From positions 62,001 through 126,000 of the IMG/VR virus record IMGVR_UViG_3300027541_000009: a stretch of DNA of 64,000 nt. One strand, written 5' to 3'. Below the pieces are notes generated by a model that was given only the letters and a program-made list of their open reading frames with translations, was not told where the DNA came from and ran no database searches. This stretch comes from a virus. Each line of letters starts with the position of its first letter. Within the stretch, counting starts at the first letter, position 1. Both the position numbers and the translations under genes were made by a program. Shown one piece after another: positions 43,490-50,641 of the stretch.

Positions 43490-45931
43490 ATGAAAAAAGA
43501 GAATTTGGATGATTTGAAGGTTTTATACGAGAGTGTCTATGATGAAGAATATTTAAATGAAGCACCAGGTGGTCCCGCAAGGTTTTGGGATAGCAATATG
43601 GGCAGGTTTGTCACAAAAGTTACAAATGCTGCTAAATCTGCAGGAGAGTATCTTGCCCCATCCCCAGAAAGGTCTGCTGAACCATCAGTTCGTGCTGGTG
43701 TTAGAACACCAACTACTGGATTTTCTCATGTCCAAAGTATGGATAAAGCACCAACATCAGCAGCAAGAGAAACTAGAGCACAAAGAGAAGCAAGAATATC
43801 AAGAGCACAAGATGCTGCAATTGCTGCTGCAGAAAGGGCAGAAAAAGCAAAAGCAAAAGAAAGAGCAGCAACAACTCCTGCTACAACTCCAGCAAGACCA
43901 ACAGTAACTACACCTGCGGCAACTTCTCCAGCAGCAAAACCAGCAACACCAGGAGCAGGAGCAAAGGTTGCACCAACTGCTGCAGCAAGACCAACAAGTT
44001 CACCTGCAACTGCAACGACTGCACAAAAGATTAAAGGTGGATTGGATGTTTATAAGTCTCAAGTTAAGTCTGGAGATATAAAAGGTGCAGAAGCAACTGG
44101 AAAATCAACTTGGGCATTGGCAAACCCAACACTTGCAAACAAACAAAAAACTCCCAATCCACTATTGCAAGATAATGAAATTAGTAAAATGAAATCTGCT
44201 TCAGTAATGAGGCAGAATAATATATCATTACCAGGTGCAAAAAATCCTACAAGTTCCGATATTTCAATGTCACAACAAAAAGCAAAAGCACAAGAAATTG
44301 TAAAGAGTGGTAAAGTAGAAGCATTGAAACAATCATTTGAATGGGGATCAACTTCTAAAATTGTTGATGATATTGCAGATGCTTATGCTTCAATCTATGA
44401 AGCAAAGAAAAAAGTAGACCAAGACAAAGATGGTGATAATGACTTTGCAGACGTAAGAATTGCAAGAATGATTGCCTCTGGTGTTCCAAAAGAAAAAGCA
44501 ATCGCAGCAGTTAAGAATAAACCATACAATGAAGAATTTGAATCTTGGATTGATTCTCTTGTGGAGGAAGGTTATGACCTTTCTGATTATACTATGGAAG
44601 AAATGTTTGATATTTATCTTAGTGAAGCAGAAGGTTCATATGGAGAAACTCCAAAGGCATATAGTGCAGCATTCAAAACCAAGATGACTGCAAAGAGAAA
44701 ACCTTTCCTCAAGAAAATGATGAGCAGAACTAATCCTGCAAATAGAAAGGATGCTTATGATTCTCCAAGAAAGGGCATGACTGCTTCTGATAGAGAGGAA
44801 GCAAGAGCTGGTGCAGCACATGGTTCCCCTAGAGGACATGATTATCCTTCACAAGGTCCTGGTGGAATAACCAAGAGTGCTAAGAAACTCCGTAAGCAAA
44901 AGGCAATGGGTGAGTTTGGTGAAGCATATGAAATTGATGAAGCAACTAGAATGAGAAAGGAACTCGGTAAGGAAGGTGAAATTGCAACTCGTAAGGAACT
45001 TGCAGCACGTTCTAAATCATTCAAACGTTCTGGTAGTGTAGATAAGACAATTGCAGCAGCAGAAAGAGGTGCCGATAGACCTTATATTAAGCACAAACGT
45101 GATGAATCTGATTCTGACAGAAAAGCAAGAGAAGAAAAGCAAAGTAGAACACTAAGAGGACTTGCTGCTTCGAGAAGAGGGTCTGTAAGGGATAAACCAA
45201 GAGCAGGAATGAGAGGATATGCTGCTAAGGTAGAGGGTTCTGATAGGGACCTACAATCTGCAAGAGGTTCTGCCAGAAGTGCAGGAACTCTTACCCCTGC
45301 GGAAAAGCAAAAGTTAAATGATAATTTTAATAAATATCAAAAGGGATCACAAGAACTATCCGAGAAATCAATTATGTCAAACAATCATCAAATTTACGAA
45401 GTAGTGGCAAGCTACCTGCTAGAGAATAATCTAGCAGAATCTGTTGATAGTGCAAATGCTATCATGGAAAATATGAGTTCCCAGTGGATTTCTGGCATTA
45501 TTCAAGAGTACAATGAATATGTAGAAAACTATAATATGTTTGTAGAATGTCTCGATGAATTAGGTTATGATCTATCAGAAATGTCAGATTACGATTTGGA
45601 AGAAGCATATGGTGATCTTTCAACTAGAAAACTGATTTTCACTGAAGCAAGAGCAAAGGGTGTAAAGGCATATAAGCCTGCTCCAACTCAAGCAGAAATT
45701 AGAGCAAATGAAAGAAAAGCTCGTAAAAAGCATGTAGAATCTGGTAGTGATAAGTCAGGTTATGGTCCTGATGAAAAATTCTATAAGCCAGAAGATAAGA
45801 AGGTTCCCGATAAGGAAACTGCAGAATGGTTCAGAAGAGTAGGACACAAGAAAAAGTTCGGCAGACCTTTTGGTAAATATCAACCAAGTGCAATCAAATT
45901 TGGTGATATCAAGAGAATGGGTCTCAAGTGA
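43490..45931 (+). CDS. Very large candidate capsid-cargo polyprotein with EF-hand-like loop
   Basis: 813 residues. (I/L/F)-x-E|A sites lie at about residues 24 (LNE), 304 (IYE), 379 (LSE), 484 (IDE) and 719 (FTE), and divide it into basic segments: an Ala/Thr/Pro-rich one (about 25-300); one opening KKKVDQDKDGDNDFADV, an EF-hand-like DxDxDxD calcium loop (about 308-322); one with FLKKMMSRTNPANRKDAYDS; one Lys/Arg-rich; and a C-terminal segment from ARAKGVKAYK. Acidic helical modules precede sites 3 and 5 (SWIDSLVEEGYDLSDYT; YEVVASYLLENNLAESVDSA). I infer an internal head precursor cut by gp21; no enzyme domain is recognised. Confidence 0.75.
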   Translation: MKKENLDDLKVLYESVYDEEYLNEAPGGPARFWDSNMGRFVTKVTNAAKSAGEYLAPSPERSAEPSVRAGVRTPTTGFSHVQSMDKAPTSAARETRAQREARISRAQDAAIAAAERAEKAKAKERAATTPATTPARPTVTTPAATSPAAKPATPGAGAKVAPTAAARPTSSPATATTAQKIKGGLDVYKSQVKSGDIKGAEATGKSTWALANPTLANKQKTPNPLLQDNEISKMKSASVMRQNNISLPGAKNPTSSDISMSQQKAKAQEIVKSGKVEALKQSFEWGSTSKIVDDIADAYASIYEAKKKVDQDKDGDNDFADVRIARMIASGVPKEKAIAAVKNKPYNEEFESWIDSLVEEGYDLSDYTMEEMFDIYLSEAEGSYGETPKAYSAAFKTKMTAKRKPFLKKMMSRTNPANRKDAYDSPRKGMTASDREEARAGAAHGSPRGHDYPSQGPGGITKSAKKLRKQKAMGEFGEAYEIDEATRMRKELGKEGEIATRKELAARSKSFKRSGSVDKTIAAAERGADRPYIKHKRDESDSDRKAREEKQSRTLRGLAASRRGSVRDKPRAGMRGYAAKVEGSDRDLQSARGSARSAGTLTPAEKQKLNDNFNKYQKGSQELSEKSIMSNNHQIYEVVASYLLENNLAESVDSANAIMENMSSQWISGIIQEYNEYVENYNMFVECLDELGYDLSEMSDYDLEEAYGDLSTRKLIFTEARAKGVKAYKPAPTQAEIRANERKARKKHVESGSDKSGYGPDEKFYKPEDKKVPDKETAEWFRRVGHKKKFGRPFGKYQPSAIKFGDIKRMGLK

Positions 45932-45950
45932 TCGATTGATTTAACTTTTT

Positions 45951-45979
45951 AAAACCTCTCCGAAAGGGGAGGTTTTTTA
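45951..45979 (+). terminator. Intrinsic terminator
   Basis: Stem AAAACCTCTCC with GGGGAGGTTTT (one G-U pair), loop GAAA, then T-run. It separates the 813-residue gene from the next late unit. Confidence 0.9.
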
Positions 45980-45988
45980 TTGCAAAAT

Positions 45989-45996
45989 AATAAATA
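45989..45996 (+). promoter_or_regulatory. Late promoter of 46022 gene
   Basis: AATAAATA, one mismatch, 25 bases before the ATG and shortly after a terminator. Confidence 0.5.
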
Positions 45997-46021
45997 AATT
46001 TGACCCCACACTAAAATAAAA

Positions 46022-46402
46022 ATGAATTATCAAGAGTTTAAAGATTTATCGGAAGCATATCAACAAATTTATGCTTCAATTGAAGAAGAATTAGACATTT
46101 ATAATACTGTAATCGAATTCCTTTGTCTAGAGGGTTATGCCTCTACTTTAGATGAAGCAAATTGGATGGTAGCAAATGAATTAACTGAAAAAGACATACA
46201 TGATATTTTAGAAGCTACTAAATGGATTCAAAAAGCTATTAAAAAACCAGGAGCATTGAGTAAATCTTTAGGAGTTCCTGAGGAAAAGAATATCCCTGCC
46301 AAAAAACTTGCTGCTGCAGCAAAAAAAGGTGGCAAGTTGGGTAAGAGAGCAAGACTAGCTCAAACATTAAGAAAATTAGCAAGAAGAAAAAAGAAAGGAT
46401 AA
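46022..46402 (+). CDS. Small candidate capsid-cargo protein
   Basis: 126 residues. MNYQEFKDLSE|AYQQIY is a capsid-targeting-like N-terminus with an L-x-E|A site after residue 11. Residues about 25-65 are the acidic helical module (NTVIEFLCLEGYASTLDEAN, WMVANELTEKDIHD), followed by ILE|A at about 64. The last 60 residues (WIQKAIKKPGALSKSLGVPE, KLAAAAKKGGKLGKRARLAQ) are a basic domain I know as a conserved tail of several cyanophage proteins. After cleavage this would be released as a small DNA-binding-like peptide. Function unproven. Confidence 0.75.
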   Translation: MNYQEFKDLSEAYQQIYASIEEELDIYNTVIEFLCLEGYASTLDEANWMVANELTEKDIHDILEATKWIQKAIKKPGALSKSLGVPEEKNIPAKKLAAAAKKGGKLGKRARLAQTLRKLARRKKKG

Positions 46403-46406
46403 TTTC

Positions 46407-46434
46407 TTGACAAGTATTCAAATCTTGCTATAAT
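46407..46434 (+). promoter_or_regulatory. Consensus sigma70 promoter pointing into an antisense gene
   Basis: TTGACA (46407-46412), 16-base spacer, TATAAT (46429-46434): both boxes are perfect. It starts 4 bases after a stop codon and transcribes toward the 3' end of the minus-strand GIY-YIG gene. Confidence 0.8.
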
Positions 46435-46461
46435 AACCCTGTGGAGTTTGAAGAATTACTA

Positions 46462-46514
46462 TATTAAAGAGTAATAAAACTATTAAGATATAAAACTCTT
46501 ATTACTCTTTAATA
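46462..46514. repeat. 16-bp perfect inverted repeat at the 3' end of the GIY-YIG gene
   Basis: TATTAAAGAGTAATAA (46462-46477) is repeated inverted at 46499-46514 with a 21-base loop. The right arm lies inside the minus-strand coding end. There is no T-run on either strand, so it is not a standard terminator, but it would fold in transcripts of both directions. Confidence 0.8.
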
Positions 46515-46914
46515 CTACTTCATAAATTGTAGTCTTTTCACTTGAGAAGAATTTTCCTTCAATATTGGTGTTGTAATATTCATCACTCATTAAAACATTT
46601 CTATTAAATTGTTCATACATTTCATAGTATGACATGGATTTTTTATGAGGACATAAGTACAAGATTTCTCTAGTAAAATTTTCTTTTCCTATTTCTTTTA
46701 CGTCTTTAGTTAATTCATCACAAGATCCGAAATAATTTTTCCAATTACTTTCTTTAGTTTTCCTTCTTCCTGTTTTTGGATCCTTTCTTCTAACCCAAAA
46801 ATGTTTTTTTCCAATATATTTTTTGTTGTTAGTTGTATTAGTAATCAAATATACAAAACCTTCTAGATTTTTTGTGACTTCAATAAAATCTTCATCATTA
46901 TATTTCCAATTCAT
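46483..46914 (-). CDS. GIY-YIG homing-type endonuclease
   Basis: 143 residues on the minus strand, the only clear minus-strand gene. GFVYLITNTTNNKKYIGKKH at about residues 18-37 holds the GIY-YIG pair in the variant form VYL..KYIG, followed by Lys/Arg residues and WKNYFGSCDEL, then NFTREILYLC with the expected catalytic Glu region. It resembles the Seg/Mob-type free-standing endonucleases of T4-like phages. Inverse orientation and flanking by two sigma70 promoters suggest insertion as a mobile element. The target cannot be read from sequence. Confidence 0.85.
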   Translation of the reverse strand: MNWKYNDEDFIEVTKNLEGFVYLITNTTNNKKYIGKKHFWVRRKDPKTGRRKTKESNWKNYFGSCDELTKDVKEIGKENFTREILYLCPHKKSMSYYEMYEQFNRNVLMSDEYYNTNIEGKFFSSEKTTIYEVVLKSNKSFIS

Positions 46915-46970
46915 TAAGATATCTTATTTTGTTTAATTTATATAGTAAGATAATTTAGTTTATTATATTC

Positions 46971-46999
46971 TTGTCATTTGATCAGTAATCAGGTAGAAT
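46971..46999 (+). promoter_or_regulatory. Sigma70-type promoter of 47054 gene
   Basis: TTGTCA (46971-46976), 17-base spacer, TAGAAT (46994-46999). The predicted start lies about 47 bases before the ATG at 47054. Confidence 0.65.
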
Positions 47000-47053
47000 A
47001 CAAGACTACAAGTAATATTGTAGTCAACAGAAGTTTGAATATAAAAAGATATT

Positions 47054-47242
47054 ATGGCAAAAAATGAAAAGATTAAAGAAATCTTCGGAGAAACGAAAAA
47101 ATATTTTATTAGTAGAATTAATGAGTTATGTGAGGAAAACCGAACTCTAGATGCATGTGCAATGCATGATGAACTCCGAGAGTGGTTGATAGAGCAGGAA
47201 AAACCGACCATTCTTACCGTAAGACGCAAGAGTAGGATCTGA
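47054..47242 (+). CDS. Small conserved protein
   Basis: 62 residues: MAKNEKIKEIFGETKKYFIS, INELCEENRTLDACAMHDEL, REWLIEQEKPTILTVRRKS. Helical and charged, with no recognisable domain. It forms a single-gene unit between a sigma70 promoter and a UUCG-capped terminator, so it is probably an early gene. The function is unknown. Confidence 0.7.
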   Translation: MAKNEKIKEIFGETKKYFISRINELCEENRTLDACAMHDELREWLIEQEKPTILTVRRKSRI

Positions 47243-47280
47243 TATTGACAAATCAATAAATAATAACTCATAATATTTTT

Positions 47281-47310
47281 TCATCTTTCCTTCGGGATCA
47301 GATGATTTTT
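47281..47310 (+). terminator. Intrinsic terminator with UUCG loop
   Basis: TCATCT/AGATGA outer stem, TCC/GGA inner stem closed by TTCG, followed by five T. The 80 bases from here to 47391 hold only short GC-rich inverted pieces. Confidence 0.7.
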
Positions 47311-47390
47311 GACTTAGAGCCGTGGGGATTCCCCCTTGAAAAAGGGGATGTGCGGTTTCCCTATACGGATGTAGAATTCTGTACGTATTA

Positions 47391-48059
47391 ATGCAAAGTT
47401 TCTTTACAGTAGCCCTGCCTCTTCTGGCAACGGTTACAACCAGTACGGCATCACTGCCATTCGTCAACTACAAGATGCAGGGGCCTCCCCCTCCAATTGA
47501 ACCAACAACCAAACCATTTGCTATTATCAAAGAATTTGATCTTGTAGATGAAAAGAAGACAGCAATCCGAGAGGTTGCTCCCGAAAAACCAAAAGAGAAA
47601 AGGCTAATTTGTAAAGGGTGTAATAATCATGAAAATACTGCTTTAGCATATTTTCAAAATATTGGTATCAAAGATAAAAACGCCCTTGCTACTATCATGG
47701 GCAATATTAAGCAGGAATCTATGTTTGTGCCTAATATTTGCGAAGGTGGTAGCAGAACCTCATACTATAATTGTGGAAGAGGTTATGGTTTGATACAATT
47801 TACTTCTGCTTCTCGTTATTATGGACTGGGTGCTTTTGCTAAAAAAATAGGAGGTAATCCTTCTACTGCTGATACTCAACTTCGGTATATTACTACTGAA
47901 CCACAATGGAAGAGTATTGAAAACAGAATGAAAGTTTCTGGAAAATCTATTGATAGGTATATGAATTATGCCTACGAATGGATTGGATGGGGACACCATG
48001 GAGCAAGAACACAATATGCTTATGACTATGCTAAACGATTGGTTCTTGCTGATGTCTAA
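47391..48059 (+). CDS. Lysozyme-like peptidoglycan hydrolase with N-terminal export signal
   Basis: 222 residues. The first 25 (MQSFFTVALPLLATVTTSTA) are a signal or anchor sequence; about 26-75 is a Pro-rich linker with CKGCNN; about 80-222 is a lysozyme-like domain of the type in phage tail lysozymes: ALAYFQNIGIKDKNALATIM, GNIKQESMFVPNICEGGS with the catalytic-type Glu (about 107), RGYGLIQFTSASRYYGLGAF. It would degrade peptidoglycan at lysis or entry. The export signal suggests a secretion-dependent endolysin rather than a holin-released one, but a virion role is possible. Confidence 0.75.
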   Translation: MQSFFTVALPLLATVTTSTASLPFVNYKMQGPPPPIEPTTKPFAIIKEFDLVDEKKTAIREVAPEKPKEKRLICKGCNNHENTALAYFQNIGIKDKNALATIMGNIKQESMFVPNICEGGSRTSYYNCGRGYGLIQFTSASRYYGLGAFAKKIGGNPSTADTQLRYITTEPQWKSIENRMKVSGKSIDRYMNYAYEWIGWGHHGARTQYAYDYAKRLVLADV

Positions 48060-48099
48060 ATAACTTTACCTGACTTGCTGACACTTTTCAGGTGGGATT

Positions 48100-48124
48100 G
48101 GAGTGCTTCGGCACTCCTTTCTTG
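48100..48124 (+). terminator. Intrinsic terminator after the lysozyme gene
   Basis: 7-bp stem GGAGTGC/GCACTCC with a TTCG loop, then TTTCTTG. Confidence 0.85.
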
Positions 48125-48132
48125 TATAAATA
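48125..48132 (+). promoter_or_regulatory. Late promoter of 48157 gene
   Basis: Exact TATAAATA, 24 bases before the ATG, directly after a terminator. Confidence 0.7.
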
Positions 48133-48156
48133 GTAATGTCAGCAAGTTAGAGTAGT

Positions 48157-48816
48157 ATGAAACACTTTTATGTGTATTATTCCTATGAGGAATATGGAAG
48201 AGGTTATATTGGAAAAAGAGAATGTAAATGTCTTCCAGAAGAAGATGTAAGTTATTTTGGAAGTTTCAAAGATAAAACTTTCAATCCAACTCAAAAAATA
48301 ATATTAGAAACTTTTGGGAGTGTTGAAGAAGCACTTGAAGCAGAATGTGCTCTCCACGATTTTTATGAAGTAGATAAAAATCCACACTTTGCTAATAGGG
48401 CAAAACAAACTTCTACTGGATTTTATTGTAATAAAGGTGCTGGTGAAGAAGCAAACAAGAAAAGAAGTGAGTTGATGAAAACAGAATACAATCCTATGAG
48501 TAATCCAAAACTCAAAGAGAAAGCAAGAAAAAACTTGATTAGAACTTTGAGTAATCCAGAAATGAGAAAACTAAAAAGTAGAGTTGGAAAGAAAGCACAC
48601 AATCGTCCAGAAGTAGTTGAGAACCATAGACAGGCAGCACTCAAATCTCATCAAAATCCAGAAACAAAAAGAAAACATATTGAGGCAAAACTTGGTGAGA
48701 AAAATCCTTGTTATGGTAAAAAGTGGATTACAAATGGAAATGAAAACAAATACATAAACTCTATTGATGAAGTTCCAAGTGGTTTTTGGTATGGTAGAGT
48801 TTTCATAAATACCTAA
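48157..48816 (+). CDS. GIY-YIG homing endonuclease with NUMOD-type repeats
   Basis: 219 residues. Catalytic domain: HFYVYYSYEEYGRGYIGKRE (GIY-YIG variant VYY..GYIG), SYFGSF, and TQKIILETFGSVEEALEAEC with the catalytic Glu region. Behind it are DNA-recognition modules: NPMSNPKLKEKARKNLIRTL and NPEMRKLKSRVGKKAH are NUMOD3-like helices, and NPCYGKKWITNGNENKYI is the final DNA-contact motif. It is a free-standing homing endonuclease like T4 Seg proteins, with its own late promoter. It is unrelated in detail to the minus-strand GIY-YIG gene. Confidence 0.9.
   Translation: MKHFYVYYSYEEYGRGYIGKRECKCLPEEDVSYFGSFKDKTFNPTQKIILETFGSVEEALEAECALHDFYEVDKNPHFANRAKQTSTGFYCNKGAGEEANKKRSELMKTEYNPMSNPKLKEKARKNLIRTLSNPEMRKLKSRVGKKAHNRPEVVENHRQAALKSHQNPETKRKHIEAKLGEKNPCYGKKWITNGNENKYINSIDEVPSGFWYGRVFINT
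48804..48811 (+). promoter_or_regulatory. Late promoter of 48832 gene
   Basis: CATAAATA, one mismatch, inside the end of the GIY-YIG gene, 20 bases before the next ATG. Confidence 0.5.
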
Positions 48817-48831
48817 AAAGTACTTATAAAG

Positions 48832-50034
48832 ATGCAGTTTCAAGAAGAAATCCTTGATGAAAGGACTTTGATGGTAGGGAAAAAAGTTAGACCTTCCGGA
48901 ACTATGAATATGCGTGGATCAGAAGGTGCCGCGAGAAAAGATGTTTCTCGTGCGGGGTTTAGGAAAAAAGGTCCCATTCAAGATCCAAAAGTAGAAAAGA
49001 GTGGAAAAGATGTTCCTGTTTGGGTAAGAACTCATAAGTCTCCTGGAGATTATGCTGCTCATACTGCAAGAAAGCAACATAGAGAGGGTGATAAGCCACA
49101 GAGTAAAGAATTAAAAAAACAGTTTGGTAAAACTGGTGCTAAGAAAGATTCTCCAGTTCATGATATCACTGTTGGTTCTCCAAAATCTAAAGTAAAAGAT
49201 CCCGGACAAAGAGCAAGACAATTTGTTGGTGCTCTCAAAGGCGTAAAAGATACTATGAAGTCAAAGAAAGGAGTTGCTACAAATACTCCTACTGCTATTG
49301 ATTCTGCTAAGTCTAAGGGTAAAAAGAGTAGAAGTGGTGAGGAAGGTGCAGAACAAAGAGGTAGAATTTATAAGAAACTAGGAATGGGAGAAAGAAATCC
49401 CAAGACTGGTGTTCAGATGGCGAAGTTGAGTGATTCCTTTAATGGAAAAACTTTTAGTGAGTTTATATATGAGTGTTATATTATTTTAGAAGCAAGAAAA
49501 TATACTAGAATCCGTTCTAGAGAAGATGCTGAGAAAATTCGACAATCACAAGAAAATCCAAATGCTTATAGATTAAAAAATAGACAAACTGCAGAAACTC
49601 CATATTGGGGACTAGAATCCAAAGAAAAAAGAAAAGACCAAGATGAAAGGAGAAAAGAAAATCTAAAAGCGATTAGTCATAAAGAGTTGGAAGATCATTG
49701 TAAAAGAAATTTGCATCCGGGTGATTGTAAAAAAAATGCGAATAGAGCATTAAGAATTGAAAGGGGAAGGAAAAAGTCTCAAAGAGATGAGGCAAAAAGT
49801 AAGTCTCAGGAAACAGGGCAAAAGCATGATGTAGATCATATTCAAGCACAACCAAATAGAAGAAGTGAAACAACAAAATCAAGATTTCAAGCAATTCATC
49901 CGGGTGATTCTTCTGATAATAGGAGAGTAATTCCAAGTAGAGAAAATCGTGAAAAAAATTCTAGTAATACTGAAAAATCAACGACTAGATCTGGTGCTCT
50001 TATGAGAGCCCTTCAAAGAGCTAGACAAAAATAA
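48832..50034 (+). CDS. Candidate capsid-cargo polyprotein ending in an HNH nuclease
   Basis: 400 residues. The first 200 are basic and Gly/Lys/Ser-rich without a known fold (MQFQEEILDERTLMVGKKVR; VPVWVRTHKSPGDYAAHTAR). At about 200-222, GKTFSEFIYECYIILE|ARKY repeats the capsid-targeting pattern internally and ends in a gp21-like site. Behind it are a helical segment (about 222-310) and an HNH-type core (about 335-385): HDVDHIQAQPNRRSETTKSR, then RVIPSRENREKN, providing the DH and N residues. Cleavage would release a small basic HNH nuclease in the head. HNH activity is likely; packaging is inferred. Confidence 0.75.
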   Translation: MQFQEEILDERTLMVGKKVRPSGTMNMRGSEGAARKDVSRAGFRKKGPIQDPKVEKSGKDVPVWVRTHKSPGDYAAHTARKQHREGDKPQSKELKKQFGKTGAKKDSPVHDITVGSPKSKVKDPGQRARQFVGALKGVKDTMKSKKGVATNTPTAIDSAKSKGKKSRSGEEGAEQRGRIYKKLGMGERNPKTGVQMAKLSDSFNGKTFSEFIYECYIILEARKYTRIRSREDAEKIRQSQENPNAYRLKNRQTAETPYWGLESKEKRKDQDERRKENLKAISHKELEDHCKRNLHPGDCKKNANRALRIERGRKKSQRDEAKSKSQETGQKHDVDHIQAQPNRRSETTKSRFQAIHPGDSSDNRRVIPSRENREKNSSNTEKSTTRSGALMRALQRARQK

Positions 50035-50070
50035 TAAATAGAGGAGAGCGGTTGCTACTCCTCTTTTTTT
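50033..50070 (+). terminator. Late box and intrinsic terminator before 50071
   Basis: AATAAATA (50033-50040) touches a hairpin AGAGGAG/CTCCTCT (50040-50046 with 50058-50064) followed by seven T. The next ATG comes directly after the T-run, so readthrough or a start inside the hairpin is needed for expression. Confidence 0.7.
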
Positions 50071-50475
50071 ATGTTCAATTTTAACTTCGGAAAGAAGAAA
50101 CCTGATAAGAAGCAGATAATCCTTATAAGCGTCATACTCAGTGGTATCGTAGCAACCCTCTCCCAATGCACAGGAGCGCCTCAGGAGCGCCTCTGGGACC
50201 TTCTAGACGAGGTTCAGAGATCTCTGTTCCCAGGCACCGTAATCAACGATGTGCTGCTTCAGGACCCTGCTGTGGTTGGTAGGAGAGTTGAGCGTGATGT
50301 GGATAAAGCAATTCGTGATTATGAGGACTTGACAAGAGACTCAGATCCACCTAGAGTACCTTTGCCCAGGTTGATTGAGAAAGCTCCAGATAACTCTGAG
50401 GCTCAACGATTACTTGGTGGGGAGATGAGACTATGCGCTCCATGGGTTGACAGTTGCCCCAAAGAACCTATATAA
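50071..50475 (+). CDS. Small membrane protein, paralogue of 42981-43454
   Basis: 134 residues. MFNFNFGKKKPDKK, then a hydrophobic helix IILISVILSGIVATLS (about 16-32), RLWDLLDEVQRSLFPG, RRVERDVDKAIRDYEDL and EAQRLLGGEM. The four blocks are shared in order with 42981-43454. Base composition is clearly more GC-rich than the paralogue (for example the run of GCGCCTC), so the copies have diverged or one was acquired later. The start follows a terminator T-run but matches the paralogue start. Function unknown. The tRNA-island promoter lies in its 3' end. Confidence 0.75.
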   Translation: MFNFNFGKKKPDKKQIILISVILSGIVATLSQCTGAPQERLWDLLDEVQRSLFPGTVINDVLLQDPAVVGRRVERDVDKAIRDYEDLTRDSDPPRVPLPRLIEKAPDNSEAQRLLGGEMRLCAPWVDSCPKEPI

Positions 50476-50476
50476 T
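50447..50476 (+). promoter_or_regulatory. Consensus sigma70 promoter of the tRNA island
   Basis: TTGACA (50447-50452), 18-base spacer, TATAAT (50471-50476), 9 bases before the first tRNA. Confidence 0.85.
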
Positions 50477-50485
50477 AGAAAAGTC

Positions 50486-50567
50486 GGGTAGGTGTCCGAG
50501 TGGTTAATGGAGGCGGACTGTAAATCCGCTGGCTCTGCCTACGGGGGTTCAAATCCCTCCCTGCCCA
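50486..50567 (+). tRNA. tRNA-Tyr (GTA)
   Basis: Acceptor GGGTAGG/CCTGCCC, anticodon loop CTGTAAA, long variable arm as expected for Tyr, T-loop TTCAAAT. CCA is not fully encoded. Confidence 0.95.
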
Positions 50568-50571
50568 CCTG

Positions 50572-50641
50572 GTCCCTTCGTCTAGCGGTTAGGACACCAC
50601 CCTTTCACGGTGTAGACACGGGTTCGATTCCCGTAGGGACT
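50572..50641 (+). tRNA. tRNA-Glu (TTC)
   Basis: Acceptor GTCCCT/AGGGAC, anticodon loop CTTTCAC, T-loop TTCGATT. The first anticodon-stem pair is a mismatch (C/T). CCA not encoded. Confidence 0.9.

Larger units (their letters stand above)
48073..48147. repeat. 11-bp inverted repeat flanking terminator and late box
   Basis: ACTTGCTGACA (48073-48083) and its exact inverse TGTCAGCAAGT (48137-48147) enclose the terminator and the late box in front of the second GIY-YIG gene. Confidence 0.7.

Noticed and set aside
47255-47262. Late promoter for the lysozyme gene
   Set aside because: AATAAATA is followed by a terminator before the gene starts at 47391, so it is probably a chance match in AT-rich sequence.
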